Source of the DNA: Gottfriedia endophytica
GTDB taxonomy: Bacteria > Bacillota > Bacilli > Bacillales > Bacillaceae_G
Assembly: GCF_017814275.1 (NCBI RefSeq)
Contig: NZ_JAGIYQ010000001.1
Span: 31,415 to 95,414 of the forward strand
Direction of reading: 5' to 3'
Length of the DNA stretch: 64,000 bases
Part shown: positions 29,361-37,836 of the stretch, in pieces
Layout of the letters: each line of letters opens with the position of its first letter
Numbering within the stretch: position 1 is the first letter of the stretch
The notes under the pieces: generated by a model
Databases searched by the model: none
Seen by the model: only the letters and a program-made list of their open reading frames with translations
Told to the model about the DNA's origin: nothing
Made by a program: the position numbers and the translations under genes

Positions 29361-30227
29361 CTATTGCAAATGTCGTAGTTTATCAGGATTAGCAACCGCG
29401 TATATTGTCTGAATTCTGTTTCCACTAAAAGCAAAGGAGTACACATAGTGTAAGTGATTATCGAATGCTAAAATCAGTCCTGGTAGACCGTTGACAGATG
29501 TATATTTGATGGTAAACTTGCCTGCATACATTTTCATTAGGCTTTGAAGCAAATGAACCACTTTAGTAGCACCCAAAATTGGTATTTGTGCGGCTTTTAC
29601 TTTGCCACCGCCATCTGAGTACAGTACGACATCTTCATTAACAAGGTCCAATAATTGATTTACGTTTCCATTTAAGATGGACTGTACAAACTCTTTTACT
29701 GTAGATTCCGCCATTGAAATCGAAGGCTGTTTCTTTGGATCATATTTCATGCTTTTTTTCGCACGGTGAAAAATTTGCCTGCAATTATCATTACTTTTCC
29801 CAAGTATTTCAGCTATTTCATCATAAGTGTATTGGAAGACTTCACGAAGCAAAAAGACGGCTCGTTCTATCGCATTTAGTTGTTGTAATAATAGCAAATA
29901 TGCGGTGGAGATGGATTCTTGTTGTAAAAAGGCTTGTGAAGGATCGTTGGGTACATTCTCTAATTCTAGTAATGGTTCCGGAAGCCACGGTCCAACATAT
30001 ACCTCACGTTTTTTTGCGGATGACCGAATCAAATCTAAACAGCGATTTGTGACTATCTTACATAGATACGCTTTTTTGTTTTCAATATCTTCGTTGTTAG
30101 GGAGCTGATTAATGGTTATAAACGCTTCTTGGACAATATCTTCTGAATCCATGACGCTCCCTAACATGCGGTAAGCTAAAGAAAAAAGCAGAGATTGATA
30201 GGTTTGATAAAGTACATCCATACTCAT
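29361..30227 (-). CDS. ECF41-group sigma factor with C-terminal SnoaL-like domain
   Basis: 288 residues. Sigma region 2 (about 8-75) and region 4 (about 105-160, with YTYDEIAEILGKSNDNCRQIFHRAK) are followed by a SnoaL-like domain. Three landmarks of group ECF41 are present: WLPEP at 81-85, DGGGK at 205-209 and NPDKL at 280-284. In this group the C-terminal domain, not an anti-sigma protein, controls activity, and the factor drives its own locus with a neighbouring oxidoreductase, as here. Its start overlaps the oxidoreductase stop by four bases (ATGA), so they are co-translated. Confidence 0.9.
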   Translation of the reverse strand: MSMDVLYQTYQSLLFSLAYRMLGSVMDSEDIVQEAFITINQLPNNEDIENKKAYLCKIVTNRCLDLIRSSAKKREVYVGPWLPEPLLELENVPNDPSQAFLQQESISTAYLLLLQQLNAIERAVFLLREVFQYTYDEIAEILGKSNDNCRQIFHRAKKSMKYDPKKQPSISMAESTVKEFVQSILNGNVNQLLDLVNEDVVLYSDGGGKVKAAQIPILGATKVVHLLQSLMKMYAGKFTIKYTSVNGLPGLILAFDNHLHYVYSFAFSGNRIQTIYAVANPDKLRHLQ

Positions 30228-31513
30228 AATTTGATTACCTCTCTAGTATTTAATATTTGTGAAACAGCTCGTTTAGCGCTAGCTACAGATGCATCAGCGA
30301 GTAGCTCTCCATGTGAGACCCAGTCACCAGCAACATATAGTCCCTCAATTTCAGAAACAGCAGGGCCTGGATTCTCTATTCTTTTCATATGAGGAAAATC
30401 GTTGACAACGGTTATTTTCGGCAGGAACTGTCTTGCAACTAATTCATTCCGCCAGCCAGGTTGAGCCACATCTAATACTTTTTCCAAATCACTCTCATCC
30501 TTCGCTGCATCTGTTTGTGGACCATGATATTTAAAAAGCGAAATCACTTTTGTCCCATTATCACTCAAGATAGCTGGTCTTGGTTTTCCCTCCCGTGATT
30601 GGTGAGTAAAGAATATTGGTTGATCCAATCCATAAATAAATTGATGCTTTGGATAAGGCAAATGTCGCAATCCAACATCTAAACACGCGACGGTAACAGG
30701 GATAGTTTGCTTATTCCACATTTCGAGTGCTGTTTGATCCGCATGGGGAACTAGTTTGTGAGAAATAGAAGGTGGTGTAGTTAGTACAACATTCGATGCT
30801 TCAATTCTAGTACCATCCTTACATAAAATTGAGTGTACTTTTTGATCTTGATGTTCGACCGCAACCACTTTACAACCTGTTATCAGCTCCACCCCTTGTT
30901 GAACAGCAAGTTCACGTAGTTCTTCTACTAATGTCCCCCAGCCTTTATCGAGATACAAGACTCCTTTTAACGAACGCTGCACTTGCTTTAAGGCAGGACC
31001 AGCAGCGTGTAATTCAGGTGCAAACACATAAGTAGATGTTCGGAGCAGCGCATAGAACACGTTTCGGAGCATTGGATCATGTAATTGAGTTTCAATCCAA
31101 TCGCGTATACTGATCTGGTTCCAAACACTTGTGTCCATTTTTCCTAATTTAATGATCCATTTTGCCAACTCGATCTTACCTCCCCAACTTAGGAGAGGCG
31201 TTTGCAAGAAGGAGGATATGTTTGTTGGTATAGGTAATAATTGTTCTTTCCACAAGCCGTAAGCATCAACAGACGGTGTGCTTCCATCAAGTCGTAATCC
31301 GAGTTCACGAAATGCTTCATATGCTTCGCCTTTATACACTGCATGCCCGCCTAAATTAAAATATACCCCCTGCTTTTTGTTGGTGATGGCTCTGCCTCCC
31401 AATTGCTTTTGCTGTTCCAATACAATTGTTCGTTTCCCTGCTTTTGCTGCATAGATCGCAGCCGTCAAACCCGAAATTCCCCCACCTACAATAGCCACTT
31501 TATATTTTGTCAT
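30224..31513 (-). CDS. FAD-dependent amine oxidase/protoporphyrinogen-oxidase-like oxidoreductase
   Basis: About 429 residues. VAIVGGGISGLTAAIYAAKAG is the FAD dinucleotide loop, LEQQKQLGGRA the second FAD contact, and GLYVAGDWVSHGELLADASVAS the C-terminal FAD motif. It belongs to the flavin amine oxidase/phytoene desaturase group; the substrate is unknown. ECF41 factors are typically paired with one such redox enzyme. ATG at 31522, 31519 and 31513 are possible; the AAAGGG site is best spaced for 31513. A candidate ECF41 promoter lies just upstream. Confidence 0.82.
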   Translation of the reverse strand: MTKYKVAIVGGGISGLTAAIYAAKAGKRTIVLEQQKQLGGRAITNKKQGVYFNLGGHAVYKGEAYEAFRELGLRLDGSTPSVDAYGLWKEQLLPIPTNISSFLQTPLLSWGGKIELAKWIIKLGKMDTSVWNQISIRDWIETQLHDPMLRNVFYALLRTSTYVFAPELHAAGPALKQVQRSLKGVLYLDKGWGTLVEELRELAVQQGVELITGCKVVAVEHQDQKVHSILCKDGTRIEASNVVLTTPPSISHKLVPHADQTALEMWNKQTIPVTVACLDVGLRHLPYPKHQFIYGLDQPIFFTHQSREGKPRPAILSDNGTKVISLFKYHGPQTDAAKDESDLEKVLDVAQPGWRNELVARQFLPKITVVNDFPHMKRIENPGPAVSEIEGLYVAGDWVSHGELLADASVASAKRAVSQILNTREVIKL

Positions 31514-31545
31514 TGTCATCATCCCTTTCGATTATTTACTAATAT

Positions 31546-31572
31546 AACGGATGAAGGAATGAATCTGTGACG
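31546..31572 (-). promoter_or_regulatory. candidate ECF41-type promoter
   Basis: On the minus strand CGTCACA (31566-31572), 16 bp, then CGTT (31546-31549). The published ECF41 pattern is TGTCACA in the -35 and CGTC in the -10, so each element differs by one base. It lies about 35-45 bp before the oxidoreductase start, which fits autoregulation by the ECF41 factor. Confidence 0.7.
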
Positions 31573-31594
31573 AAATTGGAGGAGAAAATTTTTA

Positions 31595-31798
31595 TTGAAA
31601 TGGATTGAGAAAATTAGCGGAACCGAAGATCGGAGGAAACAATACATTCGTCTTTCAAAAGAAGGAAAAGCTATGATGAACGAGTCCTTTGATTGTATCG
31701 AATCTCGCTTCTTAGAAAGAATACAAAATGCTTCGAAAGAGGAATTAGAAAAAATTGGCCTAGCCTTTGATATTCTTCAGTCAAAACTATTTTTTTGA
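31595..31798 (+). pseudogene. C-terminal fragment of a MarR-family regulator
   Basis: About 67 codons starting WIEKISGTEDRRKQYIRLSKEG, which is the wing and following helix of a MarR protein, then a C-terminal dimerisation helix to SKLFF. The N-terminal dimerisation and recognition helices (about 70-80 residues) are absent. A TTG at 31595 with a GGAGGAG upstream could allow translation of the stub. The fragment faces the oxidoreductase gene, whose promoter may have replaced the missing part. Confidence 0.75.
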
Positions 31799-31812
31799 TA
31801 AATATGACATAC

Positions 31813-31868
31813 AAAAATGGACTATCTCATAAGCTAGTTTACCTACTTATGAGGTAGTCCATTTTTTT
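31813..31868. terminator. terminator between the MarR fragment and the hydrolase
   Basis: A 21-bp stem with one G-T pair, arms at 31813-31833 and 31846-31866, then T. Confidence 0.85.
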
Positions 31869-31894
31869 AAAATATTTTCTTTAACTCCCACTTA

Positions 31895-32845
31895 TCATTC
31901 ATTCTCTATTGATTTCAAAAACGAAAGGATAGCAGTATTCATCTGCTCTAATCCTGATTGTTCAATCGGTAAATGACCAGCACCCTCTAATATTACGTAT
32001 TCCTTTTTACATTTTAAATTATCAAAAAATGGTTTACTGAAACTATAAGGGGTCATTGGGTCTAATTCAGGATGGACAAGTAATACCGGACAAACATCGA
32101 AATTTTCAGGTTTTATTACCGGTTTCATATTAAAAAAAGTTCTTAATAATTGCAAAGGTATTTTCGTATTTGCCGCATAATCATCTTTCATAATAAGTTT
32201 GGTTATTTCAATGTTATTCGAAATCAATTGCATGCGAGAGACTTTATTAACAGAGATATACAAGGAATCTAAAAAGAGAGGAAATTTGTCCATTAAAAAT
32301 TTACCTATCCGACTAATAAATTTGTTAGGAGCTAATTGATCACGAACTTTCGAATTACTTGTATCAACAAATGTAGTTGCAATTAACCCTTTAACTTGTT
32401 TACTTTGTACAGCAGTATGGTAAGCTAACATACCTCCTATACTAGTGCCTACCAAAATAACAGGTTTGCCGTCCAGCTTCAATTCCCTATCAATCAATTC
32501 TGTAAGTATGTCAATCCATAGTTGATAACTCAACATTTTAACTGAATTCGTAAAACTTAAACCATAAGGCGGTAGATCTGGTAACACTACTTCATAACCG
32601 TATTTTTGCAATATCCGTGCATAAGGAACTAATAATCTGCCATATCCCCCAGCGCCATGAATGAACACAATTTTTAATTTTGCTTCTGGTGAAGGCAAAC
32701 GATCAAGATGAATATGAACATTATTCCAAATCATCCATTCTTCTATTGGCAAATTATTATCATTTATCTGCATTTCTACCGGAAAAAATTTTTGATATTG
32801 TTTCCAATATCCTATCGATTCATTATATGTTGAAAGCATATCCAT
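31895..32845 (-). CDS. alpha/beta hydrolase
   Basis: 316 residues. VFIHGAGGYGRLL is the oxyanion loop, VGTSIGGMLAYH the nucleophile elbow (Ser in GTSIG), VHPELDPMTP carries the acid and GAGHLPIEQ the catalytic histidine, so the triad is complete. No signal peptide is seen. The substrate is unknown; an esterase or lipase-like role is inferred. ATG 32845 has an AAGGAGA rather far (about 14 bases) upstream. Confidence 0.8.
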   Translation of the reverse strand: MDMLSTYNESIGYWKQYQKFFPVEMQINDNNLPIEEWMIWNNVHIHLDRLPSPEAKLKIVFIHGAGGYGRLLVPYARILQKYGYEVVLPDLPPYGLSFTNSVKMLSYQLWIDILTELIDRELKLDGKPVILVGTSIGGMLAYHTAVQSKQVKGLIATTFVDTSNSKVRDQLAPNKFISRIGKFLMDKFPLFLDSLYISVNKVSRMQLISNNIEITKLIMKDDYAANTKIPLQLLRTFFNMKPVIKPENFDVCPVLLVHPELDPMTPYSFSKPFFDNLKCKKEYVILEGAGHLPIEQSGLEQMNTAILSFLKSIENE

Positions 32846-32949
32846 TAATTTTCACTTTCTCTCCTTCTAATTAGAGATTTGGCTCACATTGTATACCTTT
32901 AACTGTATATTTCTATTGTTCTTTCGTTTTTCCTCTTTAGCACTATCAA

Positions 32950-33828
32950 CTAACAAAACCTACTTCTAAATAAATCAACAAAGTTTTGAGCAGCTTTCGA
33001 TAAGTAATGATTCTTCAGCCATATTAATCCTACTGAGGCATTCAAACTTGTACTAGAAATTTTTTGAGCGTGTATTGGATAACCTTTATGCAGTTTAAGT
33101 AAGGTTTCTGGAACAATGGACGCACCAAAGTCAGATGAGACTAAATTCATCAAGAGGGTAATGTCAGAACACTCACCTATAATATTAGGTTGAAGGTTGA
33201 ATTTAGAAAATGCCTCAAAAATCAAATAATGTACACCTAATCCTTCTGTACTCGGTAAAATGAGTGGATAGTTTTGAATTTCATCTAGTGTGACTTCATG
33301 ATCCATCGGTTTATGATTTTTTGATGTTATAAAATAAAATGGCTCTGTGTAAAGATAAAGAACTGATAAGTTTTCTAAATCCAATGGCAATCGAATGAAC
33401 GCCAGCTCAACTTTCCGCTCTCTTACTAATCTGCAAAGATGAGAAGATTCATTTTGCTGAATTTTATATGTAATATTAGGATATTGTTTTTGAAATTGTT
33501 GTAGTAATTCAGGTAACTCTACAACTGAAAACGTATTAATGCCGATCGTTATTCTTCCATTTACTCCATTTTCTACTTCCTTGACTTCCATTTTTGCCTC
33601 TTCCATTAATTGAGTCATCTTCAAGGCGTATTTATATAAGGTTTTCCCTGCTTCTGTTAATTCTAAAAATTTCCCACTTCTCTCTATTAATTTTGAGCCA
33701 AGTTCCTCTTCCATTGATTTTAGTTGTTGGCTTAATGGTGGCTGAGAGATATGGAGCCTTTCAGCAGCAGCTGAGATTTTTCTTTCCTCAACAATTGCTA
33801 TAAAATATCGCAGTTGTCTAATGTCCAT
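32950..33828 (-). CDS. LysR-family transcriptional regulator
   Basis: 292 residues. The opening MDIRQLRYFIAIVEERKISAAAERLHISQPPLSQQLKSMEEELG is a classic LysR winged helix; a substrate-binding domain follows from about residue 90. It is transcribed divergently from the two amidohydrolase genes, with a T-N11-A palindrome between them, so those are its likely targets. The inducer is unknown. Confidence 0.88.
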   Translation of the reverse strand: MDIRQLRYFIAIVEERKISAAAERLHISQPPLSQQLKSMEEELGSKLIERSGKFLELTEAGKTLYKYALKMTQLMEEAKMEVKEVENGVNGRITIGINTFSVVELPELLQQFQKQYPNITYKIQQNESSHLCRLVRERKVELAFIRLPLDLENLSVLYLYTEPFYFITSKNHKPMDHEVTLDEIQNYPLILPSTEGLGVHYLIFEAFSKFNLQPNIIGECSDITLLMNLVSSDFGASIVPETLLKLHKGYPIHAQKISSTSLNASVGLIWLKNHYLSKAAQNFVDLFRSRFC

Positions 33829-33860
33829 CTAAGAATCACTCCTTTTGTATACGAAAAAAG

Positions 33861-33873
33861 TAAGTAAAACTTA
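33861..33873. promoter_or_regulatory. candidate LysR-type operator
   Basis: TAAGTAAAACTTA is a palindrome of exact T-N11-A form in the 219-bp divergent spacer, 33 bp upstream of the LysR start codon. Confidence 0.5.
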
Positions 33874-34047
33874 TTTTTTTAATATTTTTCATATAGTTAA
33901 CTCCATGTTAGCATATTTGTATAAGAGGAAAAAGGAACTGTAATATTGTAGTTTCTTTTCATAGTCTATTTTTTATTTTGTTATTTCTCAAATGTTCACA
34001 AATAGAAAAACGAAGAATTAATCATTAGTTATAAGGAGGATAAATAA

Positions 34048-35271
34048 GTGACGGATAATGCCTACTGGTTAACGAATGCCAAACTAGAAGTCGGTTACCA
34101 CTATAAAGATGGTATAGTTTCAGGAACAAAAACAGATCTTTTCCATGTTCGCATTGAAGATGGAAAAATAAATGAAATAATCTCTGCTAACCAACCTTTG
34201 GAAACAAATTTACCTAAACGAGATGCCAAAAATTATTTAATGCTTCCATCTTTTAGAGATATGCACATCCATATCGATAAGACATATTATGGAGGCCCTT
34301 GGAAGGCACCAACGATACCTACTAAAGGAATTATGACAAGATTAGAAGAAGAGCGTGAATTACTTCCTCTCCAATTGCCTGTTGCGGAAGAAAGAGCGAA
34401 AAAATTACTAGAATTGCTGATAAACTCAGGTTCAACTCACATTCGTACTCATTGCAATGTTGATCCTGTTATTGGGTTGAAAAATCTAGAAGCAGCTTTA
34501 CAGGCAGTGGAAGCTTTTAAAGATAAAGCTTCTGTAGAAATAGTCGCTTTCCCTCAGCATGGTTTACTAAGAAGTAATTCTATTAAACTAGTTAGAGAAG
34601 CATTGCGCAGTGGTGCTACTATTGTAGGTGGTGTTGACCCAGCTACAATTGATGAAAATATTGAGAAATCATTACAAACTGTAATGGAACTTGCTGTAGA
34701 AGCAAATGCAGGTATTGACCTTCATATTCATGACCCTGGTCATCTTGGTATTTTCACGTTTAAGCGATTGGCATCTTTAACAGAAGAAGCTGGATGGCAA
34801 GGAAGAGTCACATTAAGTCACGCACTCGCTCTTGCTGATATTCCAATGAAAGAAGCAAGTGAAGTAGCAGAGTTACTAGCTCATCATGGTATTTCGATTA
34901 CATCAACTGTTCCTCTTGGAAGAACGATTCCAATACCTTTATTAAAGGAAAAAGGAGTTAACGTATCTCTAGGAGATGATAGTATTACGGATCACTGGTC
35001 TCCATTCGGAAAAGGAGACAGTCTCGAAAAAGCTGGAACATTAGCTGAGCGTTTTAGCTTAAGTGATGAACGTTCACTTGGACAAACTTTAGGATTTATA
35101 ACTGGAGGAGTAACCCCTTTAAATAAAGATGGAGAACGCGTTTGGCCAAATGTAGGTGACGATGCTGATCTCGTTTTTGTCGATGCAAGCTGTTCTGCTG
35201 AAGCTGTTGCAAGGAGAGCAAAAAGAGTAGCCGTATTATTTAAAGGTAATTTAGCATCTGGAGTATTTTAA
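34048..35271 (+). CDS. cytosine-deaminase-like amidohydrolase, copy 1
   Basis: 407 residues. HIHIDK near residue 75 gives the HxH metal pair; FPQHGLL near 170, GIDLHIHDPGHLG near 232, SHALAL near 268 and GDDSITDHWSPFG near 311 (catalytic Asp) follow the CodA order. Where CodA has the catalytic Glu in HCDEID, this protein has HIHDPG, so the reaction probably differs from cytosine deamination. GTG 34048 follows AAGGAGG. It is the first of two tandem paralogues, divergent from a LysR gene. Confidence 0.8.
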   Translation: MTDNAYWLTNAKLEVGYHYKDGIVSGTKTDLFHVRIEDGKINEIISANQPLETNLPKRDAKNYLMLPSFRDMHIHIDKTYYGGPWKAPTIPTKGIMTRLEEERELLPLQLPVAEERAKKLLELLINSGSTHIRTHCNVDPVIGLKNLEAALQAVEAFKDKASVEIVAFPQHGLLRSNSIKLVREALRSGATIVGGVDPATIDENIEKSLQTVMELAVEANAGIDLHIHDPGHLGIFTFKRLASLTEEAGWQGRVTLSHALALADIPMKEASEVAELLAHHGISITSTVPLGRTIPIPLLKEKGVNVSLGDDSITDHWSPFGKGDSLEKAGTLAERFSLSDERSLGQTLGFITGGVTPLNKDGERVWPNVGDDADLVFVDASCSAEAVARRAKRVAVLFKGNLASGVF

Positions 35272-35301
35272 TAATTTCGAAAATAAAAGGAGAAATATGA
35301 T

Positions 35302-36525
35302 ATGAGCTCAACTTTTTGGCTAACAAATGCCTTATTAGAGACATGCTACCAATATAATCATGGAGTAATAACTGGCACAAAAAAGGATTGTTTCCATTTA
35401 TTAATTAGGGATGGAAAAATTTCAATGATACTATCTTCTAACGAAACAATTTTAGACGATTTACCTCAAAAGGACGCCAAAGGATTGTTGGTTCTTCCAT
35501 CTTTTATCGAAAAACATTGTCATTTGGATAAAACTCTCCTAGGTGACAAATGGCGCTCAGTCACACCTGTTAGCAGTATTTTTGAACGACTTGAAATCGA
35601 GAAAACTGTCCTACCAAACTTAGAAACTACTACACAAGAACGTGCAGAAAAGTTACTAGATAATTATTTAAAAACTGGAGTAACCCATGTACGTACACAT
35701 GTTGATATCTATCCTGAAGTTGGATTAAAGAATTTAGAAGAAGTTCAAAAAGCATTGCAAACTTTTGAAGGAAAGTTATCTTATGAAATCGTTGCATTTC
35801 CGCAACATGGTTTATTGAGAACTAAGGCAAAGGATTTAGTAAGAGAAGCTCTACGCCAAGGAGCAAGCCTTGTAGGTGGAGTTGATCCAGCTACTGTGGA
35901 TGGTGATATTGAAGCTTCTTTACAAGAAATGGTTGAACTTGCTGTTGAAGGAAATGCGGGAATCGACTTACATTTACATGATTCAGATCATCTAGGGATC
36001 TTCACAATGAAACGCTTGGCTCAGCTTACGAAAGAAGCTGGTTTACAAGGAAAAGTTGCGATTAGTCATGCATTCGGACTTGGAGATATCACTCCATCTC
36101 AATTAGAAGGCGTTGCAGAACAATTAGCTGATGCAGGGATCACCATTATTACGAGTGTGCCAATTAACCGAAAGTTTCCACCTGTTGATGTATTACGTAA
36201 AAAAGGTGTAACAGCTGCTGTCGGTTGTGATAATATCTTTGATGTTTGGTCACCATTTGGAAATGGAGATGTTTTAGAACGTGCCGGTCGGTTAGCAGAA
36301 TTTTCAAGATGGATAGACGAACAATCATTAGCACAAACCCTCAATTTTATTACAGGTGACAAAGCACCACTTAATGATAATGGAGAACAAGTATGGCCTC
36401 AAGTTGGCGACGATGCGAGCATCGTGTTAGTTGATGCATCTTGTTCCGCTGAAGTCATTGCAAGAAGGTCGAATAGAATAGCAACGATGTTCAAAGGAAA
36501 AATCGTTTCTGGTTCTATTGGATAA
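35302..36525 (+). CDS. cytosine-deaminase-like amidohydrolase, copy 2
   Basis: 407 residues, clearly homologous along its whole length to copy 1 (same length, shared FPQHGLLR, VGGVDPAT, DASCSAE). The metal site reads EKHCHLDK, the Glu position reads HLHDSDH and the Asp motif GCDNIFDVWSPFG. Thirty bases separate it from copy 1, so they are co-transcribed. It may act on a related substrate or form a heteromer with copy 1. ATG 35302 follows AAGGAGA. Confidence 0.8.
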   Translation: MSSTFWLTNALLETCYQYNHGVITGTKKDCFHLLIRDGKISMILSSNETILDDLPQKDAKGLLVLPSFIEKHCHLDKTLLGDKWRSVTPVSSIFERLEIEKTVLPNLETTTQERAEKLLDNYLKTGVTHVRTHVDIYPEVGLKNLEEVQKALQTFEGKLSYEIVAFPQHGLLRTKAKDLVREALRQGASLVGGVDPATVDGDIEASLQEMVELAVEGNAGIDLHLHDSDHLGIFTMKRLAQLTKEAGLQGKVAISHAFGLGDITPSQLEGVAEQLADAGITIITSVPINRKFPPVDVLRKKGVTAAVGCDNIFDVWSPFGNGDVLERAGRLAEFSRWIDEQSLAQTLNFITGDKAPLNDNGEQVWPQVGDDASIVLVDASCSAEVIARRSNRIATMFKGKIVSGSIG

Positions 36526-36549
36526 TAGTAAAAATCAAATAAATATAGC

Positions 36550-36582
36550 AAAGGACTGTCTATGTTTTCTAGACAGTCCTTT
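36550..36582. terminator. terminator between the amidohydrolases and nagA
   Basis: A perfect 13-bp stem, AAAGGACTGTCTA with TAGACAGTCCTTT. Confidence 0.85.
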
Positions 36583-36601
36583 TACCAACATATATTTATA
36601 A

Positions 36602-37744
36602 TCAAACACAATAAACAAGTTCCCCATTAATAAATGTAGCCTGAACGTTTAATTCTTGATCAAACAAGACAATATTCGCTTTTTTACCAGGCTCTAGACT
36701 ACCTACTTCATGGTCAATTTTTAGCAGTTTTGCTTGGTTAAGACTAACCATTGGCAAAATATTTTCCAGTGGCGTTCCGAGTATCTTTTTTACATTTTTT
36801 AAGCATTCCAGTAAATTAGTTGTACTACCTGCTAATGAGCCTGTTTCAACTGTCCGGGCAATTTTATTTTTCACTTCAACTGCTAATGTCCCTAGATTAT
36901 ACTGTCCATCTGGTAAATCGGCAGCTGCCATCGAGTCACTAATTAAGATGACACGATCATTCCCTTTTGCTTTATACAATAGCTTAATTGCCCCGGGATG
37001 AACATGGTGTAAATCAGCAATACACTCGCAATAACATTGGTCATTTGTTAGCACAGCTCCTACACAGCCAGGATCGCGATGATTAAACCCTCTCATCCCA
37101 TTATAAGTATGTACAGCTACTCTTGCCCCGTTTTCAATCGCATGATTCGTTGTATCATAATCTGCATTGGTGTGTCCGATCGATACATGAATCCCTTTTT
37201 CCGTTAAAAATTGAATTGCTTCAATCGCAAATTCTTTTTCTGGAGCAATTGTTATCACTTTAATTGTATTGTTAGAGACCTCTATTAACTCGATCAACTC
37301 ATCAATAGATAGTTCGCGAATAAATTTAACCGGATGCGCTCCGCGATGCTTTGTTGTAATATATGGCCCCTCTACATAAGAGCCAATTATTTCGGCACCT
37401 ATTGTTTGATCCATCGTCTCATTAACTACCTTTATCGCCTTCTTAATCTGTTCAAAATCATGTGTAAGTGTAGTTGGCAAAAAACCAGTTACCCCGTGCT
37501 GTGCAAGTGACATGGACATTTTTTGCAAAGAATCGATACTTCCGTCCATCGTGTCATTTCCGCTAATTCCATGAATATGGATATCAATCATTCCTGGAAT
37601 GGCCAGGCAATTGGAAAAGTCCAAAATCTCACATGAAGGCTTTTTAGTTGTAATTTCGTGAATTTTCCCGTTTAGAATTAGTAAATAACCTGTATCGATC
37701 ACTTGCTCCGGTGTATAAATTTTTTCTGCCTTAATCGCCTTCAC
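36602..37744 (-). CDS. nagA: N-acetylhexosamine-6-phosphate deacetylase (NagA/AgaA)
   Basis: 380 residues. IDIHIHG near residue 55 is the first metal site, YVEGPYI the metal Glu, SIGHTNADYD and VHTYNGM the metal histidines and substrate contacts, and ISDSMAA the catalytic Asp. It removes acetate from GlcNAc-6-P or GalNAc-6-P. In this operon with AgaS and an aldolase, GalNAc-6-P is the likelier substrate. GTG 37744 is behind GGAGG, itself preceded by a G8 tract. It is the last gene of the operon. Confidence 0.88.
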   Translation of the reverse strand: MKAIKAEKIYTPEQVIDTGYLLILNGKIHEITTKKPSCEILDFSNCLAIPGMIDIHIHGISGNDTMDGSIDSLQKMSMSLAQHGVTGFLPTTLTHDFEQIKKAIKVVNETMDQTIGAEIIGSYVEGPYITTKHRGAHPVKFIRELSIDELIELIEVSNNTIKVITIAPEKEFAIEAIQFLTEKGIHVSIGHTNADYDTTNHAIENGARVAVHTYNGMRGFNHRDPGCVGAVLTNDQCYCECIADLHHVHPGAIKLLYKAKGNDRVILISDSMAAADLPDGQYNLGTLAVEVKNKIARTVETGSLAGSTTNLLECLKNVKKILGTPLENILPMVSLNQAKLLKIDHEVGSLEPGKKANIVLFDQELNVQATFINGELVYCV

Positions 37745-37754
37745 TCTAATTCCT

Positions 37755-37762
37755 CCCCCCCC
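37755..37762 (-). repeat. G8 homopolymer next to the nagA ribosome site
   Basis: On the minus strand AAGGGGGGGGAGGAATT precedes the GTG start of nagA, joining directly to the GGAGG site. A second G8 run in this window besides the one in lctP. Confidence 0.85.
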
Positions 37763-37836
37763 TTAAATTTCAAAACATCCAACAGAATAATTAATAGGCA
37801 ACATCACTGAAAAATGCTGCCTAACCCCTATCAAAT

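Noticed and set aside
31595..31798. An intact small regulator
   Set aside because: It begins at the wing of a MarR protein and lacks the recognition helix, so it cannot be a full regulator.
34048..36525. Naming both amidohydrolases cytosine deaminase
   Set aside because: The CodA catalytic Glu motif is replaced in both, so the narrower name is not supported.
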